Positions 27,135 through 37,055 are shown, numbered from the stretch's first letter. The stretch: DNA of 41,574 bases from Candidatus Oscillibacter excrementavium (GCA_019118505.1 DWYU01000155.1:1-41574), one strand, 5' to 3'. The notes: generated from the sequence alone by a model not told the origin. Made by a program: numbers and translations.

Positions 27135-27867
27135 CATCGTACAGGACCTGCTGCCGCTGTACCACGACGGCGTGTGCTCGGAGAAGAGCCGGGCGGCGGT
27201 GGAGGAACATCTGAAAGCCTGCGAGACCTGCCGAGCCGCCCTGGCGGCCATGGACGCGCCCCTGCCGGGGGCGAAGAGAGAGGTCGCCGCCGACGACGCG
27301 GCGGCGGTGCAGAAGATCTCGGAGGAATGGAAAAAAAGCAAATGGAAGGCCCGGCTCAAGGGTGCGGCCATCGCGGCGGCGGTGTGCGCGGTGCTGGTAT
27401 TCCTGGGGTTGGTGGCAACGCAGTGGCCCGGCTTCCCTGTGGATCCTGCGAAAATTGAGATCACGAATGTCCGACAGCTCTCCGACGGGCGGATCCTGTA
27501 TCACTTCTATATTGATGACGACCTGGGTCTGCGCAGTATCTACTTTGAGTTCAACGAGGAGGGCAATGCGTATTATGTGCCCAGGCGGGCATTGATTACG
27601 GAAAAGAGAATTCCGCACAGCCCCAATTCGGCGGATATGGATATGATCCTGGATATGCGGGAAATGCAGGATGATGCACAGGCCAATGGGATCAGCGCCG
27701 AAATCACAGCGGTCTGGTACGGCACGGGGGTAGACCGCGTCCTTTTGTGGATGGAGGGAATGGACCTGCCCGCCGCCAGCGCCGCCGATGAGGCGGAGTG
27801 GGGATTTGATGCCTCCAGCGCCGCCTATTGGGAGGCACACGATGGCCCGCTGGAGGCGGCACCATGA
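27115..27867 (+). CDS. zinc-finger (zf-HC2) anti-sigma factor with TM segment
   Basis: HDIVQDLLPLYHDGVCSEKSRAAVEEHLKACETC; one TM; overlaps the sigma factor 3' end. Confidence 0.85.
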   Translation: MDHLDHDIVQDLLPLYHDGVCSEKSRAAVEEHLKACETCRAALAAMDAPLPGAKREVAADDAAAVQKISEEWKKSKWKARLKGAAIAAAVCAVLVFLGLVATQWPGFPVDPAKIEITNVRQLSDGRILYHFYIDDDLGLRSIYFEFNEEGNAYYVPRRALITEKRIPHSPNSADMDMILDMREMQDDAQANGISAEITAVWYGTGVDRVLLWMEGMDLPAASAADEAEWGFDASSAAYWEAHDGPLEAAP

Positions 27868-28403
27868 TGCGGGCACGGCTTTTCCGCCGGGGGCTGAAGC
27901 TGCTGGTCCTCCTCACTGCCTTCGCCTTGCTCTTTACCGTGTGGTATCTCACCGCCTACCGCCCCTATGACGCCTATGCGGAGGCCCTCCGGGCGCAGCC
28001 GGGGTGGCGGGAGGACCCGGGTTTCCCGGAATGCGGCGTGGACAGTGAGGGCTTCACCTGCAACGTGGCCCGGCCCGGCTTCCTCTCCTGGACGGGGAAC
28101 CTGGGAATCGGCCTGCCAAACCTGGTGCTGGAAACCGGGGAGGAGGTGGTGTTCACGGACTCCCTGCTGATCTGGCCCCGGATGACCGGAGATCCGGAAC
28201 TGGGCGTGATTTTGTACGAGTACGACTTTCGGGAGGACGGCGTCATCTGTGCCAGCCGCCAGCTGTACATTACGGCGGCGGGGGAATACCGCCCCTATGG
28301 CGATCCGGCGGATGACACGGCCAACGAGGCGCTGCTGGAGGAACACAGAGAGAACGTGGAGGCCCTGCTGTCTCGAGCCCGGGAGATCTGGGGTCTGCCG
28401 TGA
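27864..28403 (+). CDS. hypothetical membrane-anchored/secreted protein
   Basis: ATGA overlap with the upstream anti-sigma ORF; N-terminal TM RGLKLLVLLTAFALLFTVWYL. Confidence 0.65.
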   Translation: MMRARLFRRGLKLLVLLTAFALLFTVWYLTAYRPYDAYAEALRAQPGWREDPGFPECGVDSEGFTCNVARPGFLSWTGNLGIGLPNLVLETGEEVVFTDSLLIWPRMTGDPELGVILYEYDFREDGVICASRQLYITAAGEYRPYGDPADDTANEALLEEHRENVEALLSRAREIWGLP

Positions 28404-28436
28404 TCGGCTGCCTATCTCCGTATCCATCAAACAAAA

Positions 28437-28466
28437 AGCAGCCCGCCGGCGCGCCGGCGGGCTGCT
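28437..28466. terminator. palindromic terminator downstream of folA
   Basis: AGCAGCCCGCCGGCG|CGCCGGCGGGCTGCT perfect 30-nt palindrome; T5 on the minus strand. Confidence 0.75.
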
Positions 28467-28473
28467 GGTCGAT

Positions 28474-28977
28474 TCAGCTGTCCAATTTCGTGTTCACATA
28501 CTCATAGAACCGATAGGTGAGGCCGTTCTCCGTCACCGGATCGCTGACGGAATCCACCGTCCAGCCCGGCAGCTTGTCCAGATTGGGGAAGAAGGAGTCC
28601 GCCCCCTCGGCCACGGCGTCCACCCGGGTCACATAGGCCCGCCGGCACTTGGTCAGCAGGGCGGCGTAGACGCTGCTGCCGCCGATGACCCAGATCTTGT
28701 CCGGCGGCGTGTCCGCCGCGGCCTCCATGGCGGCCGCCAGACTGGAGACCACCACGGCCCCCTCCCGGCGGAAGTCCGGGCAGTGGGTCATGACGATGTT
28801 CCGCCGCTGGGGCAGGGGCTTCCCGCCGGGGAAGGAGTCCAGCGTCCGGCGGCCCAGGATGACGGTGCCCCCCAGAGTGAGGGAGCGGAAGCGCCTCATA
28901 TCCGTGGGCAGGGAGAAGAGCAGGTTGTTGTCCCGGCCGATGGCCCAGTTTCGATCCACAACGACAATGGCATTCAC
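28474..28977 (-). CDS. folA: dihydrofolate reductase
   Basis: IVVVDRNWAIGRDNNLLFSLPTDMRRFR; VILGRRTLDSFPGGKPLPQRRNIVMT; IWVIGGSSVYAALL. Confidence 0.95.
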   Translation of the reverse strand: MNAIVVVDRNWAIGRDNNLLFSLPTDMRRFRSLTLGGTVILGRRTLDSFPGGKPLPQRRNIVMTHCPDFRREGAVVVSSLAAAMEAAADTPPDKIWVIGGSSVYAALLTKCRRAYVTRVDAVAEGADSFFPNLDKLPGWTVDSVSDPVTENGLTYRFYEYVNTKLDS

Positions 28978-28990
28978 GGCGTTGGCCTCC

Positions 28991-29821
28991 TCAAATGGCG
29001 ATGGGGATTTTCTCCTCGAAGGGAGCGGGGGTGTAGCCCTCCAGGGAGAAGCTGTCCCGGGTAAAGGCGTAGAAATCCGTCACGGTCGGGTCCATGCGGA
29101 ACACCGGCGCCGGCGTGGGCGTCTGGGCCAGCATCTTCTCGATGATGGGCACGTGGCGGTCATAGATATGGGCGTCCGCGATGACGTGAACCAGTTCCCC
29201 GGGCACCAGTCCGCTGACCTGGGCCAGCATGTGGATCAGCACCGCGTACTGCACCACGTTCCAGTTGTTGGCCGCCAGCATGTCCTGGCTCCGCTGGTTC
29301 AAAATGGCGTTGAGCACGTTGCCGGACACGTTGAAGGTCATGGACCAGGCGCAGGGATACAGGTTCATCTCGTGGAGGTCCTGATGGTTGTAGAGGCTGG
29401 TGAGGATCCGCCGGGAGGCGGGGTTGTGCTTCAGGTCGTACAGCACCCGGTCCACCTGGTCCATCTCCCCCTCGGGGTACTGGTGCTTGATGCCCAGCTG
29501 ATAGCCGTAGGCCTTGCCGATGGAGCCGTCCGCGTCCGCCCACTCGTCCCAGATGTGGCCGTTGAGATCGTGGATGTTGTTGGACTTTTTCTGCCAGATC
29601 CACAGCAGCTCGTCCACCGCGGTCTTCCAATAGGTCCTGCGGAGGGTCAGGATGGGGAACTCCTCCTGAAGGTCATAGCGGTTGATGATGCCGAATTTTT
29701 TCACCGTATGGGCGGGGGTTCCGTCCTCCCAGTGGGGGCGGACGGCCAGGTCCGTGTCCCAGACCCCGTGGTCCAGGATGTCCCGGCAGTTCTGGATGAA
29801 GAGCGCGTCTGCGCGGCTCAT
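28991..29821 (-). CDS. thyA: thymidylate synthase
   Basis: ELLWIWQKKSNNIHDL; MNLYPCAWSMTFNVSG (catalytic Cys); LNQRSQDMLAANNWNVVQYA; HIYDRHV. Confidence 0.95.
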   Translation of the reverse strand: MSRADALFIQNCRDILDHGVWDTDLAVRPHWEDGTPAHTVKKFGIINRYDLQEEFPILTLRRTYWKTAVDELLWIWQKKSNNIHDLNGHIWDEWADADGSIGKAYGYQLGIKHQYPEGEMDQVDRVLYDLKHNPASRRILTSLYNHQDLHEMNLYPCAWSMTFNVSGNVLNAILNQRSQDMLAANNWNVVQYAVLIHMLAQVSGLVPGELVHVIADAHIYDRHVPIIEKMLAQTPTPAPVFRMDPTVTDFYAFTRDSFSLEGYTPAPFEEKIPIAI

Positions 29822-30024
29822 GGCGGTCCCTCCTCGGCGCATTCTTGTTCTTTCCAGTATAGCAAATCCCGCCGGAAAAGACAATCCGCAGTTGAGAATC
29901 GCCTCCACAAATCGGGGGCGATTTTTGCGGTTTCGGTTGTGAAAACCGGCAAGATGCGGTACAATAGCCAAAACGCCCGGACCGCGGGAGGCGGCCGGGA
30001 CGCACCGGAGAGAGGAGGCGGGAG

Positions 30025-30873
30025 ATGACAGATCGGAATGAGATCAGCAAGCGGGGGTATCTGAAGGAGAACTTCCGCCTCTTTCACCTGAAGGACAGCC
30101 GGGCCCAGGAGGTGGAGTACCACTACCACGCCTTTGACAAGCTGATTCTCCTGCTGGGGGGAAAGGTCACCTATGTGGTGGAGGGCGTCACCTATTTCCT
30201 CCAGCCCTGGGACCTGCTGCTGGTGGGCCACGACCTGATCCACCGGCCCATCATCGACCCGGCGGAGCCCTATGAGCGGGTGGTGGTGTGGCTGGGCCGG
30301 GAGTGGCTGGAGCGGCGCAGCGACCCCGGCGAGGCCCTGTCCACCTGCTTCGACACCACCCGGCAGCGGGGCTTCCACCTGCTGCGGTTCGACGCGGAGC
30401 GGCGGCTCCACTACATGCAGCGCATCCAGCAGATGGAGGAGGCCCAGCGGGACAAGGGCTTCGGCGCCGCCCGGATGGCGGACACCCTCTGCCAGCAGCT
30501 GCTGATCGACGTGAACCGGGACGTGCTGCGCTCCCGCACTGCCCAGGAGGAGCGGGACAGCTATCAGGTGGACCCCAAGATGGAGGAGCTCCTCCGGTAT
30601 ATCCTGACCCACCTGGAGGAGGAGCTGACGGTGGACGCCCTGGCCAGGCGGTTCTTCATCAGCCGGTACTATCTGATGCACCGGTTCAAGGCTGTCACCG
30701 GCTACACGGTCCACCAGTACATCAGCCAGAAGCGGCTGCTGCGGGCCGGGGAGCTGATCCGCTCCGGCGTGCCGGTGATGAAGGCGGCGGAGCAGGTGGG
30801 GTTCACCGAGTACTCCACCTTCCTGCGGGCTTTCCGCAGCACCTTCCACATGAGTCCCCGGGAGTTCCGGTGA
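30025..30873 (+). CDS. AraC-family transcriptional regulator with N-terminal cupin-like domain
   Basis: YHYHAFDKLILLLGGKVTYVVEG cupin; C-terminal VDALARRFFISRYYLMHRFKAVTGYTVHQYISQKRL...AAEQVGFTEYSTFLRAFRSTFHMSPREFR. Confidence 0.92.
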   Translation: MTDRNEISKRGYLKENFRLFHLKDSRAQEVEYHYHAFDKLILLLGGKVTYVVEGVTYFLQPWDLLLVGHDLIHRPIIDPAEPYERVVVWLGREWLERRSDPGEALSTCFDTTRQRGFHLLRFDAERRLHYMQRIQQMEEAQRDKGFGAARMADTLCQQLLIDVNRDVLRSRTAQEERDSYQVDPKMEELLRYILTHLEEELTVDALARRFFISRYYLMHRFKAVTGYTVHQYISQKRLLRAGELIRSGVPVMKAAEQVGFTEYSTFLRAFRSTFHMSPREFR

Positions 30874-30888
30874 GCAAAAGAGAAACGA

Positions 30889-30917
30889 GGCGGGAGCGCT
30901 TTGCGCTCCCGCCTTTT
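30889..30917. terminator. terminator between convergent araC-like and Fe-ADH genes
   Basis: GGCGGGAGCGC-TTT-GCGCTCCCGCC-TTTT. Confidence 0.85.
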
Positions 30918-30923
30918 GGCGAT

Positions 30924-32117
30924 TCACTCCAGCACGTCTCCCGCGGCCAGGCGGAGGATGGCCTCCATATCGGCGGGCTGGATTTTCACAAAGCCGCCGA
31001 AGGGGAAGCCACCTGGTTTCTCCGCCCGGTGGGCCACCATGTCCGGGATGTCCTTGGCCTTGGCCCCCAGCTCCTCAAAGGTGATGGGCATCCCCAGGGA
31101 GTGGAAGAACAGGCACAGCTTCTCGATGCCCTGGCGGGCGGTGTCCTCCGGGTTCGCGAAGTTCATCTCACAGCCGAAGACCCGCACGGCGAACTGGGCC
31201 AGCCGGACGGGATCATGGGGCAGCACATATTCCATCCAGGCGGGCAGCACCACCGCCAGCCCCGCGCCGTGGGCGCAGTCGTAGAAAGCGGAGAGCTCGT
31301 GCTCGATCTGATGGCTGGCCCAGTCCTGCTCCCGGCCCACGCCGCAGGAGTTGTTGTGGGCCAGCATCCCCGCCCACATCAAATCCGCCCGGGCGGCGTA
31401 GTCGTTGGGGTTGGCGATGGCCTTGGGGGCCGCGTCCAGCACGGTCTTCAAAAGGGCCTCGCACAGCCGGTCCGTCAGGGCCACGTCCGGGGTGTTGGTG
31501 AAATACCGCTCCATGATGTGGGCCATCATGTCCACGGCGCCGCTGGCGGTCTGGTAGGCGGGCAGGGAGCAGGTGAATCGGGGGTTCAGCACCGCGAACT
31601 TGGGGCGGATCACGTCTGTCTTGGGGCAGCCCCACTTGAGATTCCCCTGCTCCTGGGTGATGACGCAGCTGTCAGAGCCCTCGCTGCCGGCGGCGGAGAT
31701 GGTCAGCACCACACCTACGGGCAGCGTTTGCTCAATTTTGGCTTTGCCGGTGAAGAAGTCCCAGAAGTCCCCGCCGTACAGCGCGCCGAAGCCGATGGCC
31801 TTGGCGGTGTCGATGACGCTGCCGCCGCCCACCGCCAGCAGGAAGTCCACCCCGGTCTGCCGGACCAGGTCGATGCCCTCGTAGACCTTGCCGCTGCGGG
31901 GATTGGCGTGGACGCCGGAGAGCTCGGTGAAGGGGATGCCCGCCTCGTTCAGGGAGGCGGCCACGGCGTCATAGGCGCCGTTGCGGTGGACGGAGCCGCC
32001 GCCGGTGACCAGCAGCACCCGGGTACCGCCGAACCGGCGCACCAGGGCGCCGGTGTTTTTCTCCTCCCCGTCGCCGAAGGCAAACAGGGTGGGGGCGTAG
32101 AAGGTGAAATTGTTCAT
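30924..32117 (-). CDS. iron-containing alcohol dehydrogenase (BdhA/YqhD-like)
   Basis: FLLAVGGGSVIDTAKAIG; AAGSEGSDSCVI; HQIEHELSAFYDCAHGAGLAVVLPAWMEYV. Confidence 0.9.
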   Translation of the reverse strand: MNNFTFYAPTLFAFGDGEEKNTGALVRRFGGTRVLLVTGGGSVHRNGAYDAVAASLNEAGIPFTELSGVHANPRSGKVYEGIDLVRQTGVDFLLAVGGGSVIDTAKAIGFGALYGGDFWDFFTGKAKIEQTLPVGVVLTISAAGSEGSDSCVITQEQGNLKWGCPKTDVIRPKFAVLNPRFTCSLPAYQTASGAVDMMAHIMERYFTNTPDVALTDRLCEALLKTVLDAAPKAIANPNDYAARADLMWAGMLAHNNSCGVGREQDWASHQIEHELSAFYDCAHGAGLAVVLPAWMEYVLPHDPVRLAQFAVRVFGCEMNFANPEDTARQGIEKLCLFFHSLGMPITFEELGAKAKDIPDMVAHRAEKPGGFPFGGFVKIQPADMEAILRLAAGDVLE

Positions 32118-32150
32118 AGGAAAACGCTCCTTTCATTACAGAAATTCGTG

Positions 32151-32732
32151 TCAGTCGATCGGCAAGTCTGAGAATGTCACGGTCAACGCCAGGCCAGCTG
32201 TGCAGTCGATGCTGCGGAAGTCCCCTGGGGTCACGCCGCCGACGGCGCTGCTGTCGGAGCTCGTCTTTATCCACAGGGGGATCTCTTCCCCGCAGACGAT
32301 CTCCCGGGGATCGCCCAGTTGGGTGCTGATGGTGGCACCGCTGCCGTCGAAATCTATGGGGTCCTGATAGGTGTACGTGTTGTGGCCGGTATCGGAGATG
32401 TCGAAAATCTCATAGCCGGAGGGGGTCAGGCGAAAGCCCATGCGGTATTCGCCGGGGTCGATGTTCCCGAAGACATGGCCGTATTGCTTCCAGCTGCCGT
32501 CCTCGTATTTCCAGACCTCTGTGGAGATGGAGCGGATGGGCGCCTCCACGGTGTAGTCGAAAAAGGCCAGCGTATCATCGCCGCCCAGCACATCCAGCAG
32601 GTCCTGCGCATCCTGGGAAAAGACGGTGGGGCGAATGGCGGGCGCGGTCTCCGCAGGAATGTCCTGGCCGCCGCAGGCGGTCAGCGCGGAAAGGAACAGC
32701 AGGCAGAGAGCAGCCGCAAACTTCCGTTTCAT
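32151..32732 (-). CDS. hypothetical lipoprotein
   Basis: MKRKFAAALCLLFLSALTACGG lipobox signal peptide. Confidence 0.7.
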   Translation of the reverse strand: MKRKFAAALCLLFLSALTACGGQDIPAETAPAIRPTVFSQDAQDLLDVLGGDDTLAFFDYTVEAPIRSISTEVWKYEDGSWKQYGHVFGNIDPGEYRMGFRLTPSGYEIFDISDTGHNTYTYQDPIDFDGSGATISTQLGDPREIVCGEEIPLWIKTSSDSSAVGGVTPGDFRSIDCTAGLALTVTFSDLPID

Positions 32733-32738
32733 GGCTCA

Positions 32739-33710
32739 TCAATACCCCCGGTTCCGGTCCACCAGTCCCGCCAGGGGCCGGCCGGCGGCATAGTTTTTCA
32801 GGTCCGCGCAGAACAGGTCCACGTTCCGGTCGCAGGTGTATCCCAGCGTCATGTTGCCGGAGACGTGGGGGGTGATGATCAGATTCCGGGCGTCCCACAG
32901 GGGGTCGTCCTTGGGCAAAGGCTCCGGATCCATCACGTCCAGGGCGGCGCCTGCCAGCTTTCCGGCGTTCAGGGCATCCGCCAGGGCCACCTGGTCCAGG
33001 GCGGTGCCCCGGCCCACGTTGATGACATAGGCGTCGGCCGGCAGCCGGGCGATCCGCGCCCGGTTCAGAATATGGGTGGTCTCCGGCGTGCTGGGCAGGG
33101 CCATCACCAGGATCTTTGTCTGGGGCAGCACCGCGTCCAGCTCCGAGATGGGATACACCTGATCGAAGGCAGGGTGGGGCCGGCCGCTGCGGCTGAGGCC
33201 CACGATCTTCGCGGCCCCCATGCCCCGCATCCGCTCCGCCACGTGGCGGCCGATGTCCCCGGTGCCCAGGATGGTGAATTCATTGTCCCGGATGGAGCGG
33301 ATGGACAGCTGGTTGGACCAGCTGTGGTTCCGCACCACCTCCAGGTACTCCGGCATCCGCCGCAGCAGCATCAGCGTCACCATCACCACGTGCTCCGCGA
33401 TGGTGACGCCGTAGACATTGGAGTTGGTCAGCAGGCAGTCCGGATTGGCAAAGAGGCCGGGGTTCTTGCAGTAGGGATCCACGCCGGCGAAGGAGCAGCA
33501 GTACCACTTCAGCGTGGCAGGGGCCGCCCGCAGCAAGTCGGCGGAGTGGGCGTACAGCACCTCGCAGTGCTGGAGGCAGGCCTTGGCCTCCTCAAATTGG
33601 TCCAGGGTGAAGAAGTGGGGGACAAAGCCTGTCTCCTGACAGGCGGCCTGGATTTGGGCCTTGTGGGCCTCTGTGAGGAACTCCTGATAGATACAGATGT
33701 CACGACTCAT
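32739..33710 (-). CDS. D-isomer 2-hydroxyacid dehydrogenase family protein
   Basis: ILGTGDIGRHVAERMRGMGAKIVGLSRSG Rossmann; INVGRGTALDQVALADALNAGKLAGAALDVMDPEPLP; ITPHVSGN. Confidence 0.88.
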   Translation of the reverse strand: MSRDICIYQEFLTEAHKAQIQAACQETGFVPHFFTLDQFEEAKACLQHCEVLYAHSADLLRAAPATLKWYCCSFAGVDPYCKNPGLFANPDCLLTNSNVYGVTIAEHVVMVTLMLLRRMPEYLEVVRNHSWSNQLSIRSIRDNEFTILGTGDIGRHVAERMRGMGAAKIVGLSRSGRPHPAFDQVYPISELDAVLPQTKILVMALPSTPETTHILNRARIARLPADAYVINVGRGTALDQVALADALNAGKLAGAALDVMDPEPLPKDDPLWDARNLIITPHVSGNMTLGYTCDRNVDLFCADLKNYAAGRPLAGLVDRNRGY

Positions 33711-33726
33711 ATAAATCATGCTCCTT

Positions 33727-35325
33727 TCAGATGGATCGACAGAGTTGTTCGGCGCACCGCATCCCGTCTGCCGCAGCGGAGAGGATGCCGCCGGCATAGC
33801 CGGCCCCCTCGCCGCAGGGGTACAGGCCCCGGAGAGAGGACTGGCAGGTCTGGTCCCGGGGGATCCGCACCGGGGAGGAGGAGCGGCTCTCCACCGCCGT
33901 CAGCACCGCGTCCGGGTGGTCGTAGCCCCGGAGCTTCTGCCCTAGCAGGGGCAGGGCCTGGGCAATGGTGTCTGCCACGAAGTCCGGCAGACAGTCGTGG
34001 AGGTCCGCCCAGGTGACGCCGGGGCGGTAGCTGGGCGTCACCCGGCCGGGGCCGGTAGAGGGACGGCCTGCCAGAAAATCCCCCACCCGCTGGGCCGGGG
34101 CCCGGGAGCCGCCGCCTCCCAGGCGATAGGCCGCGGATTCCAGCTTCCGCTGGAAAGCAATGCCCGCCAGGGGATCCTGGGTGCCGCCGTAGTCCTCCGG
34201 CGTCACGTTCACCAGCAGTCCGCCGTTGATGTTCTCCCTGTCCCGGGCGAATTCGCTCATGCCGTTGGTGACCACCATCTCCGCCTCGGAGGCGGCGGCC
34301 ACCACCTGCCCGCCGGGGCAGACGCAGAAGGAGTAGGCCGCCCGTCCGCTGGGCAGATGGCAGGAGAGCTTGTAGGTGGAGACGGGCAGTCCCGGATGCC
34401 CGGCGTACTGACGGTACTGGGCGGCGTCGCAGTCCGACTGCCGGTGCTCGATCCGCACCCCAACGGCGAAGGGCTTGGCCTCCATGGCCACGCCCCGGCT
34501 GTGGAGCATGGCAAAGGTGTCCCGGGCGGAGTGGCCGGGGCACAGGATCAGCTGGCGGCAGGGCAGGGAGTAAGAGCTCTCCGGCCCCTCCACCGAGATT
34601 CCGGCCAGGGCGCCGTACCGGATGTCCAGATCCGCCAGGCGGCTCTCGAACCGGATGTCCGCTCCCAGGGACAGCAGTTTTTTCCGCAGGTTCACCAGGG
34701 CGATGTGGAGATAGTCCGTGCCCACATGGGGCTTGGCGTCGATAAGGATGTCCTCCGGCGCGCCGCAGGCCGCCAGCGTCTCCAGAATGAACCGGTGGCG
34801 GAGATCCTTGGTGCCGGTGTTCAGCTTGCCGTCGGAGAAGGCGCCGGCGCCCCCCTCGCCGAACTGGACGTTGGAGGTCGGGTCCAGTTCTCCGGTGGCC
34901 CAGAACCGCTCCACATCCGCCGCCCGCCGCTCCACCGGGCGGCCCCGCTCCAGCAGGATGGGCCGCTGTCCCGCCTGGGCCAGCACCAGGGCGGCGAAGA
35001 GGCCGGCGGGGCCGGCGCCCACCACCACCGGCGGGATCTCCGGGGGCGGCAGGGGGGCCGGCGGCGCGTATGCGGGGGCCGGCTGGACCCGGCTGACCTT
35101 CCGGCTGCGGCAGCGGCGGAGCGCGGCGGCCTCCTCTTTCAGAGAGACCTCCACGGTGTAGACCAGGCGGACCTCCTCCCGGGCGTCCACGCTGCGGCGG
35201 AGTATGCGCAGGGTGAGCAGATCCTTCTCCCGCACCCGGAGGAGACGGGCGGCCTCGGCGGCCAGCGCATCCATCCCCGCCCCGGGAGGAAGCTTGATGG
35301 AATCAATTCTTAACACCTTGTTCAA
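33727..35325 (-). CDS. NAD(P)/FAD-dependent oxidoreductase (COG2509-like uncharacterized FAD dehydrogenase)
   Basis: VVVGAGPAGLFAALVLAQAGQRPILLERGRPVERR; FGEGGAGAFSDGKLNTG; LYPCGEGAGYAGGILSAAADGMRCAE. Confidence 0.88.
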   Translation of the reverse strand: MNKVLRIDSIKLPPGAGMDALAAEAARLLRVREKDLLTLRILRRSVDAREEVRLVYTVEVSLKEEAAALRRCRSRKVSRVQPAPAYAPPAPLPPPEIPPVVVGAGPAGLFAALVLAQAGQRPILLERGRPVERRAADVERFWATGELDPTSNVQFGEGGAGAFSDGKLNTGTKDLRHRFILETLAACGAPEDILIDAKPHVGTDYLHIALVNLRKKLLSLGADIRFESRLADLDIRYGALAGISVEGPESSYSLPCRQLILCPGHSARDTFAMLHSRGVAMEAKPFAVGVRIEHRQSDCDAAQYRQYAGHPGLPVSTYKLSCHLPSGRAAYSFCVCPGGQVVAAASEAEMVVTNGMSEFARDRENINGGLLVNVTPEDYGGTQDPLAGIAFQRKLESAAYRLGGGGSRAPAQRVGDFLAGRPSTGPGRVTPSYRPGVTWADLHDCLPDFVADTIAQALPLLGQKLRGYDHPDAVLTAVESRSSSPVRIPRDQTCQSSLRGLYPCGEGAGYAGGILSAAADGMRCAEQLCRSI

Positions 35326-35533
35326 ATTTCCTTTCAGATGTGTTTAAGATAAGCATACTATACTTCAGTCAAAGGTTCAAGAAAGAGACCTTGAAAAGCT
35401 TTCCAAGATTCTCCCGGCGGGCCGGGGGAAATGTAAAAAATCCGCAAACCCATTTTACCGTTTCGACACAATCCCTTGTTCTGCTCGGTTCTAAACAACA
35501 GAGGAACGGGATACATAATAGGAGGAATCAATT

Positions 35534-36898
35534 ATGTATAACGATGAACACAACCTGTATCATTACACCTACCGGAAGGACGGCAGTGAGACGGACGTGC
35601 ATCCGGCTCCCCAGGCCGCTCCGGAGCAGGACCACAACAACGGGCCCCAGCAGCCCGTGCAGGAGATGAAGCCTGTGAAGAAGAACCGCATCGGAATGAA
35701 GCTCACGGCCATGGCGCTGTGCTGTGCCCTGCTGGGCGGCGCCGTGGGCGGCGGCATTGTCTGGGGCGTGGGCAACCACTCCGGTGAAACCTCTGTCAAC
35801 GTCAGCGGCCGCACCGTCAGCCAGGTGTCCCTGAAGACCGTGGACGGCCAGACGGAGATGAGCGACGCGGAGATTTACGCCGCCAACGTCAACAGCGTGG
35901 TGTCCATCAACGTCACCGGCACCAGCGGCTACAACTTTTTCGGCCAGCCGGTGCAGTCCGCCTCCTCCGGCTCCGGCTTCGTGCTGACCAGCGACGGCTA
36001 CATCGTCACCAACTACCATGTGGTGAAGGACGCCCAGACGGTCAAGGTCACCATGTACAGCGGCGATGAGTACGACGCCCAGTACGTGGGCGGCGACGAG
36101 GACTATGATATCGCCGTCATCAAGATCGAGGCCACGGGTCTGCCCGCCGTCACCCTTGGCAACAGCGAGGAGCTGAACGTGGGCGACCACGTGCTGGCCA
36201 TCGGCAACCCCCTGGGCGACCTGACGTTCTCCATGAGCGGCGGCATGGTCTCCAGCGTGAACCGGACCATCAACGTGGACGGCACCCCCTTCAACATGAT
36301 CCAGACCGATGCCTCCATCAACCCCGGCAACTCCGGCGGCCCGCTGCTGAACAGCTACGGTGAGGTGGTGGGCATCGTGTCCGCCAAGTACTCCAGCTAC
36401 GGAACCTCCGGCGAGAGCGTGGAGGGCCTGGGCTTCGCCATCCCCATCAATGACGTCATCAGTATGATCCAGGACATCATGACCAACGGCTACGTCAGCA
36501 ACAAGGCCTATCTGGGCGCCACCGTGGGCACCCTGACCGCTCAAATGGCCCAGCAGTACCGGTATGACATCTCCGAGGGCGCCTTCGTCTACTCCGTGGA
36601 GGACGGCAGCCCGGCGGCCCAGGCCGGCCTGCAGCTGGGAGATGTGATCACCGCCATTGACGGCACGGAGATCGCCTCCATGGACGACCTGATGGCGGCC
36701 AAGAAGGGCTATGCCGCCGGTGATACCTCGGAGCTGACGGTTTACCGCCAGGGCGAGACCATCACCCTGTCGCTGACCTGGGGCGCAACGCCCGCGGATC
36801 AGCAGACAGCCAGTCAGGAGCAGGCGGAGCAGGACACCACCCAGAACGGCGGCGGCTACACCAACCCCTATGACCTCTTTGAATACTTCTTCGGCTGA
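35534..36898 (+). CDS. trypsin-like serine protease with PDZ domain (HtrA/DegP family)
   Basis: N-terminal TM; NYHVV, DYDIAVIKIE, NPGNSGGPLLN catalytic triad; PDZ GSPAAQAGLQLGDVITAIDG. Confidence 0.93.
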   Translation: MYNDEHNLYHYTYRKDGSETDVHPAPQAAPEQDHNNGPQQPVQEMKPVKKNRIGMKLTAMALCCALLGGAVGGGIVWGVGNHSGETSVNVSGRTVSQVSLKTVDGQTEMSDAEIYAANVNSVVSINVTGTSGYNFFGQPVQSASSGSGFVLTSDGYIVTNYHVVKDAQTVKVTMYSGDEYDAQYVGGDEDYDIAVIKIEATGLPAVTLGNSEELNVGDHVLAIGNPLGDLTFSMSGGMVSSVNRTINVDGTPFNMIQTDASINPGNSGGPLLNSYGEVVGIVSAKYSSYGTSGESVEGLGFAIPINDVISMIQDIMTNGYVSNKAYLGATVGTLTAQMAQQYRYDISEGAFVYSVEDGSPAAQAGLQLGDVITAIDGTEIASMDDLMAAKKGYAAGDTSELTVYRQGETITLSLTWGATPADQQTASQEQAEQDTTQNGGGYTNPYDLFEYFFG

Positions 36899-37023
36899 GA
36901 CCCTCCACAGACAGGGGAGGTAACCCCTTCACAGTCCGAGGGCGGCTCTGCGGCAGATGCTGCGGAAAGACAACAGCTGCCGGATGCGACGGGCGGTGGA
37001 GTTTCAAAATAGATATACACAGT

Positions 37024-37055
37024 AAAGGCGCACCGCTGACGGCGGTGCGCCTTTT
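37024..37055. terminator. terminator downstream of htrA-like gene
   Basis: AAAGGCGCACCGC-TGACG-GCGGTGCGCCTTTT. Confidence 0.85.

Noticed and set aside
29897-29923. AATCGCC...GGCGATT inverted repeat between divergent thyA and araC-like promoters
   Set aside because: Only 7-bp arms; could be an AraC-type operator or weak hairpin, but not supported enough to report as a finding.
32319-34016. 565-aa plus-strand ORF opposite lipoprotein and D-2-hydroxyacid dehydrogenase genes
   Set aside because: Shadow ORF; minus-strand genes have SD sites and recognisable domains.
35340-35533. Upstream region of the htrA-like gene with near-palindrome CTTGAAAAGCTTTCCAAG
   Set aside because: Imperfect palindrome and no clear promoter spacing; insufficient to call an operator.
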